Of a stretch of DNA of 64,000 nt, positions 33,801 to 41,655 are shown piece after piece. Numbering within the stretch: position 1 is the first letter of the stretch; each line of letters opens with the position of its first letter. A program made the position numbers and the translations under genes. The DNA is taken from positions 23,970 through 87,969 of the forward strand of contig JANQQK010000087.1 in NCBI GenBank assembly GCA_028289375.1, in the 5' to 3' direction. The notes beneath the pieces were generated by a model. It made no database searches. It was not told the DNA's origin and worked only from the letters and a program-made list of their open reading frames with translations. The stretch comes from Phycisphaerae bacterium (GTDB lineage: Bacteria > Planctomycetota > Phycisphaerae > UBA1845).

Positions 33801-35069
33801 GCACAGGGTGCTGCCGTCTCACCGAGACTGTTTGCGCCGAAGTCGGTTGGTGACGATCTCGTTGCCCGACACAACCTGCTCTTCCCCGACGATATTGAGT
33901 TGCTCGAGCCAAGATGGACCGTTCGTGATGATGTTGACTGGGATGTCATTCATGTGGCTGGCGGCGGCGTGCTGCAGGTGTACAGCGCGATCACGGGCGA
34001 TCTTCTCTGGCAGGTGCCGCTTGATGATCTTGGTCAGTCCGCGCGACTGCTGGTTGCGACGGACGACGTGCATGTTCTGGCGGGTCGGCATCGCGTGCGG
34101 GGGTATGACGCGCACAGTGGTCGCACGTTGTGGAGCGTGGGGCGGCGACCGGAGCAGCTTGACGATCCGCACAGCGATCCGGAGTGGTTTTCATCCTTTT
34201 TTGCGCATGCGTTGGAAGGGGACGTGTTGATCAGCGTGATGGATGACGGCGGCGCCTCGGCTGTGCAGATCAAGACCGGTGAACGGTTTTGGTCCAAATC
34301 GCTCGCTCATCGTCCGACGTCACCCATCAGTTCCAACGGGAATCTCTTTGCTTATGCGACGAACGATACGGGGCGTCCGGCATGCGTTCTTGTGGATGTT
34401 CGAACGGGGCGTGAGCAGAAGGTCATTCCCATGCTGCAATCGGTGCATCCGGCCCGCTTGCACCTGACCGCCGAGCATCGTCTGATCGTCGTCACGACGC
34501 AGGCTGTGATGGCGTACGATGCGCGGTTGGGGGAACTGTCGTGGATAACGATGTTGGATGGTTTGTCGGCACCGTCGACGGCGACGTTTGACGTTGAGGG
34601 CGTCTACCTTGGCGATGATGGCAACCGATTTCAGAAGATCAACCTGGCAACAGGCGACGTGGTGTGGACGTCGGAGCCTCTGGTGGATCACGGCGTCCAT
34701 GGCGGAACGCTGCACTTGCAGGATGGCCAACTTCTGTTGATGTCGGAGCGCGGTGTGATCGGTCTCAATGCAGACGATGGCCGTACGCAATGGACGCACG
34801 TTCTGCCTCCGGGGAGTGTTTATGTCTTTCATGCGATGACCCGCCGCGATGTTCTGGCGGTGGAGACGATGTTGCATGAAGAGGCGACCGAGTATGTGCT
34901 GCGTCGGCTGAATCATCAAAGCGTCGACGGGGTTGTCGATGTCGGGTCGATGCTGTTGGGCGAGCAGGACGGCGTGCGTGGGTTCGCTGTGCGAAACGGG
35001 TCACTGTTTTTGGTTCGCGACAAGATGATCAGCGGATTCGCGTCGCCACAACGCGCTGTCAAGCCGTAG
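30858..35069 (+). CDS. Large exported protein with two PQQ-type beta-propellers
   Basis: 1403 residues. The signal peptide is about residues 1-25 (TVGAAVVVFIIFMAHVYA). A helical, TPR-like region covers about 50-260. A first propeller runs from about 310 to 680, with blades such as VYLHDARHVWAIHARSGTLA and VLALDASTGTPVWQV. A second helical segment follows at about 700-980, then a second propeller from 1020 to the end (LQVYSAITGDLLWQVPL, VHVLAGRHRVRGYDAHSG). Each blade ends in the Trp-docking G(T/E)xxW motif of PQQ-like repeats, but quinoprotein active-site residues are not evident, so it is probably a structural or binding protein. Coupled to mtnP by TGATG. Very short intergenic space (10 bp) to the convergent cysteine desulfurase gene. 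Confidence 0.88.
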   Translation: MGWVELRTVGAAVVVFIIFMAHVYAEDAGNERRSRDGQSGVHVDASFEAGELIERLEKLTGDGAWFEASRVADVLVSEHGRRLLRREKGRFVSVVVAVHRIQRSWPAAGLAVYRDLYDERAESALTDAVARRDVDAVVAVLHRYLWSTHGPRMGRAAFDLALEAGHFVTAGRVCAQVLNAQPGERVAREFRARLLVADAMRAALHGDDLAPERIAEETDPGLRLLWHGERRSLREILSLIERDGTAGVALDRLREWPVFGGRTDRQARRDLAFDDLATVWRFDEGFRAIPSDGERGGDSSAIRQAVDSGKLLNLMPIVADGAVYLHDARHVWAIHARSGTLAWRYDVARKGGDGSGSGEGYTTGWHSPAYGDGKVFACLGNEVVSYYGYETTAGTSSVLALDASTGTPVWQVTPRQLGDDFDKCTFASAPLYSEGSLFVIARRQRTFGFEDCYLMRLDARSGSLRWSTHLGSASVGGFGYRRSTFAIPALVDGTVYVATQLGTLAAVSARTGLVDWLSAYERAGSPERSGFMQSSGGEVLPWQHSPVLVDGAYLVCKPLDAADVLVFDRVTGSLVRSIDIAETETTPALYALRDGRLYGVGNGVFAVDVVTGARVWSAPLPDDDAPMGRGVATGSDLLVPSRTALLAYDLSTGARRVHGWEVADGFGNIVPAGEQIVVAGLGHVSAMGRRSHVWARLHAEMAAREWDPSPALDLAEIAYRGGKHGDCMTILEMAIVRLQGHASAVDAGVRRRAFDNCLRFARDWPGGTELGRKQIVQLFGWAGVCADDVETNVAYRLTFAAYLSESGDHGQAVGVYQQILDRRELRRSFVGRDGAQQFAGTIARRAIEKLMARHGRGIYRAWDEEAAQWLQGADDGGDVHFLDRIIDSRPNAKVFADALMARGRRLLQDGQAVAAAGSFTRALAERDGAAGGADATSWIVRSFRQAGWPNVADAWLGIATRRHPNARVKGVDGKRVSLTELAQGAAVSPRLFAPKSVGDDLVARHNLLFPDDIELLEPRWTVRDDVDWDVIHVAGGGVLQVYSAITGDLLWQVPLDDLGQSARLLVATDDVHVLAGRHRVRGYDAHSGRTLWSVGRRPEQLDDPHSDPEWFSSFFAHALEGDVLISVMDDGGASAVQIKTGERFWSKSLAHRPTSPISSNGNLFAYATNDTGRPACVLVDVRTGREQKVIPMLQSVHPARLHLTAEHRLIVVTTQAVMAYDARLGELSWITMLDGLSAPSTATFDVEGVYLGDDGNRFQKINLATGDVVWTSEPLVDHGVHGGTLHLQDGQLLLMSERGVIGLNADDGRTQWTHVLPPGSVYVFHAMTRRDVLAVETMLHEEATEYVLRRLNHQSVDGVVDVGSMLLGEQDGVRGFAVRNGSLFLVRDKMISGFASPQRAVKP

Positions 35070-35079
35070 CCGGCGAGCA

Positions 35080-36240
35080 TCAACGGTGCTGGGTGACCGT
35101 GGGTGGTTTGAGTCGCGCGAGGATGGTCGGCATTGCTTGAACAACGCGATCGATATCATCAACCGACGTGACGTGTGAGACGCCGAAGCGGATTGCGCCG
35201 GCGGCGGAGGATGGATCCACGCCCATGGCTTCAAGCACATACGACGGTTCGAGTGCCCCACTGCTGCAGGCGGACCCGCTCGATGCGCAGATGCCGATTT
35301 GGCTGAGGAGAATCAAGATGCCCTCGGCTTGTGCGCCGGCGAATCCGATGTTGGTTGTGTTTGGAATGCGGGCTGCGGCGTTGCCGTGAACGACGCTTCC
35401 GGGGCATCCTTCAAGAATGCCATGCTCCAATCGATCGCGAAGCTTGGTCATTTGTTGGATCGAAGTGTCGAATGTGTCTCGACTGCGCCTGGCCGCTTCG
35501 CCCATGCCGACGATGGCGGGGACGTTCTCGGTCCCACCGCGCACATTGCGTTCCTGTCCGCCACCGACGATCAATGGCGCGACGCGTGTTCTTCGTCTGA
35601 TGAATAGGGCACCGACGCCCTTTGGGCCGTGCAGCTTGTGGGCGGACATGCTCATCATGGTGATGGGCGTTTTCTCAACGTCGATGCGCACTTTGCCGAC
35701 AGCTTGGACGGCATCGATGTGCAGCGGAACGCCGCGTTCGTGGCATATCGCCGCGACGGCGTCCACATCGAACAGCACGCCGGTTTCGTTGTTTGCCCAC
35801 AGAATGGATACAAGCGCGGTATCATCCGTCAGGGCTGAGTGGAGTTCGTCAAGATCAAGTTGGCCTCCGCCATCCACGCGGACTTCGACGATGTCGTAGC
35901 CCTCGGCGGTCAGCGCCTGGCAGAGATTGCGTGTTGCGCTGTGCTCGACGTGTGATGTCACGATGCGCCGTTTGTCCTTCGCCACGCCGCACAGGCCACG
36001 AATGGCCAGGTTGATGCTCTCGGTCCCGCCTGACGTGAACACGATCTCGCGTGGTGAGGCGTTGATCAGGTCCGCCACCTGCCGTCGCGCGGTCTCAACG
36101 GCGTGTCTCATGCGCTGGCCGAACTGGTGCACGCTTGATGGGTTGCCATATTCGCTTTGGAGATAGGGCATCATGGCTTTGACCACTTCGGGCAGCGGTT
36201 GGGTCGTGGCGTTGTTGTCCAGGTAGATCAGTTCCGACAT
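35080..36240 (-). CDS. Cysteine desulfurase (NifS/IscS family)
   Basis: A 386-residue PLP enzyme that releases sulfur from cysteine for Fe-S clusters and thiolation. The opening MSELIYLDNNATTQPLPEVV is the standard start. GGTESINLAIRG binds PLP phosphate, and the PLP Lys is in MSMSAHKLHGPKGVGALF. The active-site Cys is in ICASSGSACSSGALEPSYVL, with the extra Ser/Gly residues of the IscS-like class. No iscU or other isc/suf genes are adjacent, so the specific pathway is open. A TACAAT box ends 6 nt before the ATG on the minus strand, as for the divergent kinase gene. Confidence 0.95.
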   Translation of the reverse strand: MSELIYLDNNATTQPLPEVVKAMMPYLQSEYGNPSSVHQFGQRMRHAVETARRQVADLINASPREIVFTSGGTESINLAIRGLCGVAKDKRRIVTSHVEHSATRNLCQALTAEGYDIVEVRVDGGGQLDLDELHSALTDDTALVSILWANNETGVLFDVDAVAAICHERGVPLHIDAVQAVGKVRIDVEKTPITMMSMSAHKLHGPKGVGALFIRRRTRVAPLIVGGGQERNVRGGTENVPAIVGMGEAARRSRDTFDTSIQQMTKLRDRLEHGILEGCPGSVVHGNAAARIPNTTNIGFAGAQAEGILILLSQIGICASSGSACSSGALEPSYVLEAMGVDPSSAAGAIRFGVSHVTSVDDIDRVVQAMPTILARLKPPTVTQHR

Positions 36241-36293
36241 TACATCATTGTAGCAACGTCAGCGGCGTGGGCGAAATCGGCTACAATCCCCAC
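36241..36293. promoter_or_regulatory. Divergent promoter region with two TACAAT boxes, both leaderless-type
   Basis: Minus strand: TACAAT (plus 36247-36252), then 6 nt, then ATG at 36240. Plus strand: TACAAT (36282-36287), then 6 nt, then ATG at 36294. The boxes are 29 bp apart, so the two RNA polymerases would compete or be co-regulated. Neither gene has a ribosome-binding site. Confidence 0.5.
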
Positions 36294-37247
36294 ATGCCTG
36301 ATTGTTTGCACTGTGGCAAACCGCTCAAGAACAGTTCCGCATGCTCATATTGTGGTCGTGCTCAGGTTGCGCCTGAAGACGATCCGACCCGCAACTTCAG
36401 CGATGTGGCTGACTCCGCGACGTCCCATCTGCCCACGTTCGCCCCTGATGAGCGTGTGGGTGACCGATTCAGAATTGTGCGGTTCATTGCCCGCGGTGGG
36501 ATGGGTGAACTCTACACGGCCCATGACACGCATCGCGATGATACGGTCGTGGTCAAGGTTCTACCGAGATCCAAACAGGGTGATGTGGCGTCCCGGGATC
36601 GGCTGCGGAGCGAGGTGGACATTGCCAAGAAGTTGCGACATCCGAATGTCTGTCAGGTCTTTGAGGCCACGATTGTCGAGGACCGCCTGATTGTGGCGAT
36701 GGAGTTCATCCGGGGTTGCGACATGGCCACGATGCTTCGACTTGAGGGTCCTCCGCCGCTTGAGCAGGCGATTGACATTGCGACGCAGTTCTGTCGAGGC
36801 TTGGCTGCGATCCATGATCACGGTGTGCTTCATCTTGATCTCAAGCCAGCCAACGTGATGGTTGCCGACGATGGCCGCGTGGTCATTACGGATTTCGGAT
36901 TGGCATCGGTGGCGGCGGAATTCTCGGGGGAACCACATCGCGCGGGGACGCCTGCTTACATGGCTCCGGAGCGGCACGCCCGCGCGAAGGTGACCGTGCG
37001 CACGGACATGTACTGTCTTGGTCTCGTGTTGTACGAGCTGTTCACCGGCAGGCGTGCATTTTCCGCTGGCGATGCGAAGACGTATGCGAAGATGCATCGT
37101 GATCAATTGCCAGTGGATCCACTTGAGATCAACACTGATCTTCCAGGCAGCGTCGGGTCGCTGATCCTCGCGTGTCTGGCGAAAGGGCCGTCACAGCGTC
37201 CGAAGTCTGCGGTGGCTGTCTTGAACATGCTGGCATTCGACGCATAG
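36294..37247 (+). CDS. Ser/Thr protein kinase with N-terminal zinc ribbon
   Basis: 317 residues. The N-terminus MPDCLHCGKPLKNSSACSYC carries two CxxC pairs (zinc ribbon), followed by a linker and a complete Hanks-type kinase domain from about residue 60. Its motifs are ARGGMGELYTAHD (P-loop), VVVKVLP (catalytic Lys), HLDLKPANVM, ITDFGLAS and GTPAYMAPE. The catalytic loop reads HLD where HRD is usual, so the activation-loop-binding Arg is replaced; the kinase could still be active. No TM segment and no TPR, unlike the other three kinases in the window, so it is a soluble kinase. Confidence 0.92.
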   Translation: MPDCLHCGKPLKNSSACSYCGRAQVAPEDDPTRNFSDVADSATSHLPTFAPDERVGDRFRIVRFIARGGMGELYTAHDTHRDDTVVVKVLPRSKQGDVASRDRLRSEVDIAKKLRHPNVCQVFEATIVEDRLIVAMEFIRGCDMATMLRLEGPPPLEQAIDIATQFCRGLAAIHDHGVLHLDLKPANVMVADDGRVVITDFGLASVAAEFSGEPHRAGTPAYMAPERHARAKVTVRTDMYCLGLVLYELFTGRRAFSAGDAKTYAKMHRDQLPVDPLEINTDLPGSVGSLILACLAKGPSQRPKSAVAVLNMLAFDA

Positions 37248-37256
37248 GCGTGGTCG

Positions 37257-38747
37257 CTATTCGAAGGACCACATGTGGGCGTGTTTTGTGACTTCGTACC
37301 AGCTGTCGATGGGGCCTTTGGGCAGGCCTTTGATGGGTCGTGAGACGGCGAAGAGGTAGTCGGGGTAGACGAGTGGGATGAAGACGACGTCGTTGAGGAC
37401 AATCTTGATGGCGTCGCTCATGAGTTTGGCGGCCTCTGGGCGATCCACGGTTCTCATGGCTTGGTCGATCAGGCGATCGACGTCCGGGTTTGAGTAGTCG
37501 GCGTGGTTCTGGCTGCCCTTGGAGTGGAACTTTCGGTAGATGTTGCCGACGGGGTCGGTCAAGCCGCCCCACCCGCCGATGAATCCGTTGAATTCCGTGC
37601 CCATGTCGGAAGCGTGCTGGTTGTAGCCTCGGTTGTCGAACAGTCGTAGTTCCACGTCGATGCCGAGGTGGGACAGTTGTTCTTTCAGAATTTCTGCGGT
37701 GCGCATCCGAAAGGTTTCGTCTTTCCAGACGATCAGCCGCAGGCGCGACTTCAGGTCGTGTTCGACGGTTGGCGATGGGCGGAGATTGAGATCGGTTGGG
37801 TAGGCCCACGAGCCGGGGACGATCGGGACGAGTGCGGGTTGGCCGAAACCGTCCAGCGCGTGTTCGACGATGGGCTTGCGATCGATGGCGTCGGCGATGG
37901 CGGCGCGGACGTGTGGATTGGATGTCGGTTGTGCGCGGTGATTCAGGACGAGCGCACGCCAGGCGCCGGTTTGGTATCGCTTGACGGCGTTGTCGCCGAG
38001 TGGTGTCAGGATGTCGCGATGTTGCGGTTTGACTGAGCCGATGTCAGCCTGTTTGGTTGCGATAAGTCGTGCGCGGTCTGCGTCGTCGGGGACGTGTTGA
38101 ACGCGCACGCGGGGTATCCTGGGTTGGCCGCCGTGGTAGGACGGATGGGCCTTCAGCCAGACGGCGCCGTCGGGTTCAGCACGGTCGAAGGCGTATGGTC
38201 CGGTGCCGATGGGGTGGTTGTTGAACCTGGTGGTCGCGAGGTTCTGGTTGCGGAGCAGATGCTCGGGCAGGATGGGGACTTCGCTGAGTCGGCCATCGAG
38301 GTGCGGGTCGGGTCGGGAGAAGGTGATGATGACGCGGTGGTCGCCGTCAGCTTTGAATGACTTGATGCTGCGGAGGTCCTTGTCGTAGTCGGTTGGGGTT
38401 TGGGGATCGAACAGGCGCTCGAAAGTGAAGATGACGTCGCGGGCGGTGAAGGGTTGGCCGTCATGCCAGGTGACGTGTCTTTTCAGGCCGAGGGTGAGCG
38501 TGAGGGCGTCGTCAGAGAAATCGGCTGATTCGAGCAGATCGAATTCCATTTGGCCGTCGTGGCCTGCGCGGTAGAGGCGGCTGAAGATCATGCTGCTGAC
38601 CTCGCACCATCCGTGGGACGCGAGCATGGGGTTGAGCCGGTCGACGCCGAGCCCGGCGGCGTAGCGGAGCACGTCCTTTTCACCGGCGTTGAGCGGTGCG
38701 GCGGCGAAAGACAGCAGGATTCCGATGGCCTTTGCGAATCGCGACAT
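37257..38747 (-). CDS. ABC transporter substrate-binding protein, family 5 (peptide/nickel type)
   Basis: 496 residues from ATG 38747, preceded by GGGAGG. The signal peptide is SRFAKAIGILLSFAAAPLNA. Family motifs are DALTLTLGLKRHVTWHDGQP, FTARDVIFTFERL and GTGPYAFDRAEPDG. Such proteins deliver peptides, nickel or opines to a membrane permease, but no dpp/opp permease or ATPase genes are nearby, so the partner lies elsewhere. There is no lipobox, so it is probably free in the periplasm. The upstream region is shared with the divergent ArsR gene and its operator. Confidence 0.9.
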   Translation of the reverse strand: MSRFAKAIGILLSFAAAPLNAGEKDVLRYAAGLGVDRLNPMLASHGWCEVSSMIFSRLYRAGHDGQMEFDLLESADFSDDALTLTLGLKRHVTWHDGQPFTARDVIFTFERLFDPQTPTDYDKDLRSIKSFKADGDHRVIITFSRPDPHLDGRLSEVPILPEHLLRNQNLATTRFNNHPIGTGPYAFDRAEPDGAVWLKAHPSYHGGQPRIPRVRVQHVPDDADRARLIATKQADIGSVKPQHRDILTPLGDNAVKRYQTGAWRALVLNHRAQPTSNPHVRAAIADAIDRKPIVEHALDGFGQPALVPIVPGSWAYPTDLNLRPSPTVEHDLKSRLRLIVWKDETFRMRTAEILKEQLSHLGIDVELRLFDNRGYNQHASDMGTEFNGFIGGWGGLTDPVGNIYRKFHSKGSQNHADYSNPDVDRLIDQAMRTVDRPEAAKLMSDAIKIVLNDVVFIPLVYPDYLFAVSRPIKGLPKGPIDSWYEVTKHAHMWSFE

Positions 38748-38844
38748 GTGTGCACCTCCCGGTTGCAGTGGCATTGCGTCGGACCGGCCATCGTATGGCT
38801 GAAATGGCCTGTCGTCGCGAAAAAGTGATCGACCGTTTCACATT

Positions 38845-38858
38845 TAAGCAAATGCTTA
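38845..38858. promoter_or_regulatory. ArsR-type operator (inverted repeat)
   Basis: TAAGCA-AA-TGCTTA is a perfect 6+6 inverted repeat immediately followed by TATATT (38859-38864), a likely -10 box of the arsR-like gene. The TTAAGCA/TGCTTAA pattern is the kind of site bound by small ArsR/SdpR-family repressors that sit upstream of SRPBCC genes, so autoregulation is likely. Confidence 0.6.
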
Positions 38859-38872
38859 TATATTAGGTGGCG

Positions 38873-39217
38873 ATGACGGATTCGGCGCCCAATGCGAGCG
38901 TATTCCATGCGATTGCCGATCCGACGCGGCGGCGGATTCTGGATTTGCTGGCGGATCGGGAGATGGCTGCCACCGCGATCGCTGAGCCGTTCGCGATGTC
39001 GCAGCCGGCGGTTTCGCAGCATTTGAAGGTGCTTCGCGAGGCGGGGCTGGTGACGCAGAAGAAGGCCGGGCGGCAGCGACTTTACAAGCTGGAGCCTGAG
39101 AAGCTGCGACAGGTTTACGACTGGGTCGCGCATTACGAGCGGTTCTGGACGGACCGACTGAGCAAGCTGGGTGCCTATCTTGACCGGCAGCCGGATGAGT
39201 CGAAGGAAGAGGGTTGA
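38873..39217 (+). CDS. ArsR-family winged-helix repressor
   Basis: About 114 residues. The winged-helix core is FHAIADPTRRRILDLLADRE with recognition helix MSQPAVSQHLKVLREAGLV and a wing QKKAGRQRLYKLEPEKL. The usual metal-binding ELCVCDL cysteines are absent, so this belongs to the SdpR-like ArsR class that works with an SRPBCC partner, encoded 3 bp downstream. ATG 38873 follows AGGTGG; GTG 38867 is a possible alternative. A candidate operator lies directly upstream. Confidence 0.92.
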   Translation: MTDSAPNASVFHAIADPTRRRILDLLADREMAATAIAEPFAMSQPAVSQHLKVLREAGLVTQKKAGRQRLYKLEPEKLRQVYDWVAHYERFWTDRLSKLGAYLDRQPDESKEEG

Positions 39218-39220
39218 ACG

Positions 39221-39745
39221 ATGGGTGTCTTGCATGTGGACGTGGATTATCCACATCGGCCTGCGAAGGTTTGGCGGGCGTTGACCGATTCGGCGGCGAT
39301 GGCGGAATGGCTGATGCCGAACGACTTTGAGCCACGGGTTGGGCATGAGTTCACGCTACGGACGGATCCGGCGCCGGGTTTTGACGGGATTGTGCATTGT
39401 CGTGTGCTGGAGCTTGTGGACGAGCGAAAGTTGTCGTTCACGTGGCGTGGTGGGCCTCTGAACACCGTGATCACGTTTGAATTGGAAGAGATCGCGACAG
39501 GGACGAAGCTCCGCGTGACGCAGACTGGTTTTGAGGGCCTGAGGGCGAACATGGTTCGGCTGATCCTGCAGTCGGGGTCGAAGAAGATTTACAACCAATT
39601 GCTGCCGGATGTGCTGAATCGCATGGGCGACGACGGACAGCTCGCGGCGATGCTTGCTGAATCAACGGAGTGTGAGAATCGCGGTTTTTGGCGCGTCCTT
39701 GCGTTTGTGTTTTCGCCGGTACTCGGCCGGAAACCGAAGAAATGA
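39221..39745 (+). CDS. SRPBCC / AHSA1-domain protein
   Basis: A 174-residue START-like (AHSA1) domain protein. Typical elements are HRPAKVWRALTDSAAMAEWL, a central FTWRGGPLNTVITFELEE strand pair, and a C-terminal helix (VRLILQSGSKKIYNQLLPDV). Such proteins bind hydrophobic ligands in a helix-grip pocket. Co-transcribed with the ArsR-like gene (3-bp gap), as often seen, and followed after 26 bp by the DUF1579 gene. The last about 25 residues (FWRVLAFVFSPVLGRKPKK) are basic and hydrophobic. Confidence 0.9.
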   Translation: MGVLHVDVDYPHRPAKVWRALTDSAAMAEWLMPNDFEPRVGHEFTLRTDPAPGFDGIVHCRVLELVDERKLSFTWRGGPLNTVITFELEEIATGTKLRVTQTGFEGLRANMVRLILQSGSKKIYNQLLPDVLNRMGDDGQLAAMLAESTECENRGFWRVLAFVFSPVLGRKPKK

Positions 39746-39771
39746 AACTGCGAGTGTGAACGAAGGGGAAG

Positions 39772-40383
39772 ATGATGAACCGCCTTGCGACGATTGCGCT
39801 GACAGTGGCTGTGACGCTGCTGACCGTGTACGCGGTGGCTGATGACAATCAGGCGAAGCGCGCGACGCCCGAGAATCAGGATCAGATGGCGGCGATGATG
39901 AAGAACCTGGCACGCTATGGCACGCCGGATGAACACCATGCGATGCTTGGCACATTGGCGGGCACGTTTCAGACGGAAGGGACGTTTCATATGGCGCCGG
40001 GTGCGCCGCCGATCACCACGAGAGGAACGCACACTCGGGAATGGGTGTTGGATGGTCGATTTCTGCTGGAGCGGTCGAGCGCAATTATGAACGGCAGTCC
40101 GTTCGGTGGACTTGGGTTGATCGGGTATGACCGGTTCAAGGATAAGTTCGTGTTTCTGTGGACCGATTCGATGACGACGTCGGTATCACTATCTCACGGT
40201 CAGGGGGACGGGAAGACGTTCGTGTATCACGCCGAGTATGACGACGCGTTCACGGGTCAGAAACTCAAGCATCGCAACGTTCTGACCATCGTGGACGCGG
40301 ATCATCAGACGCTCGAATTCTTCGGCATCATGCCGGACAAGAGGGAGTTTCGCGTGGGGAAGATGTCGTTTTCGCGGAAGTAA
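39772..40383 (+). CDS. Exported DUF1579 protein
   Basis: 203 residues with a signal peptide (MNRLATIALTVAVTLLTVYA) and a DUF1579 domain: MLGTLAGTFQTEGTFHMAPG, GRFLLERSSAIMNGSPFGG, LGLIGYDRFKDKFVFLWTDS. DUF1579 proteins are lipocalin-like and of unknown function; placement after ArsR and SRPBCC genes is common. AAGGGGAAG precedes two adjacent ATGs (39772 and 39775). A strong terminator follows. Confidence 0.9.
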   Translation: MMNRLATIALTVAVTLLTVYAVADDNQAKRATPENQDQMAAMMKNLARYGTPDEHHAMLGTLAGTFQTEGTFHMAPGAPPITTRGTHTREWVLDGRFLLERSSAIMNGSPFGGLGLIGYDRFKDKFVFLWTDSMTTSVSLSHGQGDGKTFVYHAEYDDAFTGQKLKHRNVLTIVDADHQTLEFFGIMPDKREFRVGKMSFSRK

Positions 40384-40410
40384 GCACGCCGCTTCTGTCC
40401 AGTGAATCGA

Positions 40411-40445
40411 AAAGGCCGACGACGCTTTCTGCGCCGTCGGCCTTT
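40411..40445. terminator. Bidirectional Rho-independent terminator
   Basis: AAAGGCCGACG (40411-40421) pairs with CGTCGGCCTTT (40435-40445), with an extra GCG/CGC pair inside. T-rich sequence follows on the plus strand and A-rich (GAATCGAAAAGG) precedes, so it can end both the DUF1579 operon and the convergent methyltransferase gene. Confidence 0.85.
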
Positions 40446-40471
40446 GGTTTTCTGATTCAGGGAATTGGTGG

Positions 40472-41617
40472 TCAGCAGCAGGAGCCGTTGCTGTCGCAGC
40501 AATCTTCGGCGGCTTCGATGGTGACCGAGTAGTCCTCGCCTTTGGTTTCGCGTGGGTGGCGACGCTTGTTTCGACGGCAGTCGTATTCGGTGGCTTCGTC
40601 GAGGGGGATTTCGGACAACGGCAGGACCGATTCGACTTCCTGTGCGTAGGGTTCACGCGTGTAGATGCGGAATGTTTTGTCGCAGACGGCCATTCGTTCG
40701 CCGCGGTAGAGTGTGTGGCCATCGTCATCGACGACGGCTTTCCATGGTCCGCGATAGATGACGGCTTGGTTTCGGTCGAGGCATGGGCCTTCCTTGCCCT
40801 TGAATGCCTGGACGGTGACGGATCGGAACTCGATGCCCTCGATGGTGTGCCATGGTTTTTCGGCACGTGAGAGGATTTCGATGCCGTAGAAGCCGGCGTC
40901 TTCGAATGCCTTGAGGAAGAGGTCTTCACGGAAGGCGCCGCTGATGCAACCGCTCCACAGTCGTTCATCGGCTTGCAGATGGGTTGGGATGTCTTCGTCT
41001 GACACGATGTCGCTGATGACGCATCTGCCTCCGTGTTTGAGCACGCGATGCATCTCGCGGAAGAGCTGCTCTTTCTTGTCCGTCTCGACGAGGTTGAGTA
41101 CGCAATTGCTGACGATGCAATCAATGGTGTCTGATTCGATCATCGGTTCTTCGGATCGCAACCGGGCCGATTCCTCCTCAAGGCGAAGGACATCATCGGC
41201 TGCTGTCACCGGGTACTCGGCGAGCCATGCTTCGAGTTGATCGAGGTCGAGTGCCAGGTCCTGAATGCGTCCCTTGCGGAATGACAGGTTGTCGAGGCCC
41301 ATCTTTGTCGCAAACTCTGCTTGGTTGTTTCGGGCAACGTCGAGCATCGGCTGATTGAAGTCAACGCCGATCACGCGGCCTTTGGGGCCGACAATTTGTG
41401 CTGCGATGTAGCAGATTTTCCCGCTTCCGCTGCCGAGGTCGAGCACGGTCTCGCCGGGTTTGATGTGGGCTGAGGGATCGCCGCAGCCGTAGTCGATGTC
41501 ACGGACTTCCTCCGGGACGTTCTTTAGGAACTGCGGATCGTATGTCGTGGCGCAGCACAGGGCTGGTTCGACTTGCTCGGCTGCCGATGCATACCTTTCT
41601 CGCACATGACCTTCCAT
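40472..41617 (-). CDS. ArsM-like SAM-dependent methyltransferase with C-terminal cysteine cluster
   Basis: 381 residues. The N-terminus VRERYASAAEQVEPALCCAT carries paired cysteines. A class I SAM motif follows (VLDLGSGSGKICYIAAQIVG, VIGVDFNQPML), then further cysteines in IDCIVSNCVLNL and WSGCISGAF, positions typical of arsenite methyltransferase-like enzymes. The C-terminus ends CCDSNGSCC, a thiol-rich tail that could bind soft metals or metalloids. Arsenite methylation is an inference: no ars genes adjoin it, and related planctomycete proteins are of unproven substrate. ATG 41617 has GGGAG upstream at about 9 nt. Confidence 0.8.
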   Translation of the reverse strand: MEGHVRERYASAAEQVEPALCCATTYDPQFLKNVPEEVRDIDYGCGDPSAHIKPGETVLDLGSGSGKICYIAAQIVGPKGRVIGVDFNQPMLDVARNNQAEFATKMGLDNLSFRKGRIQDLALDLDQLEAWLAEYPVTAADDVLRLEEESARLRSEEPMIESDTIDCIVSNCVLNLVETDKKEQLFREMHRVLKHGGRCVISDIVSDEDIPTHLQADERLWSGCISGAFREDLFLKAFEDAGFYGIEILSRAEKPWHTIEGIEFRSVTVQAFKGKEGPCLDRNQAVIYRGPWKAVVDDDGHTLYRGERMAVCDKTFRIYTREPYAQEVESVLPLSEIPLDEATEYDCRRNKRRHPRETKGEDYSVTIEAAEDCCDSNGSCC

Positions 41618-41655
41618 GCGAAGTATCTCCCAGGCTCGCTCGTATGTTGTTTGAC

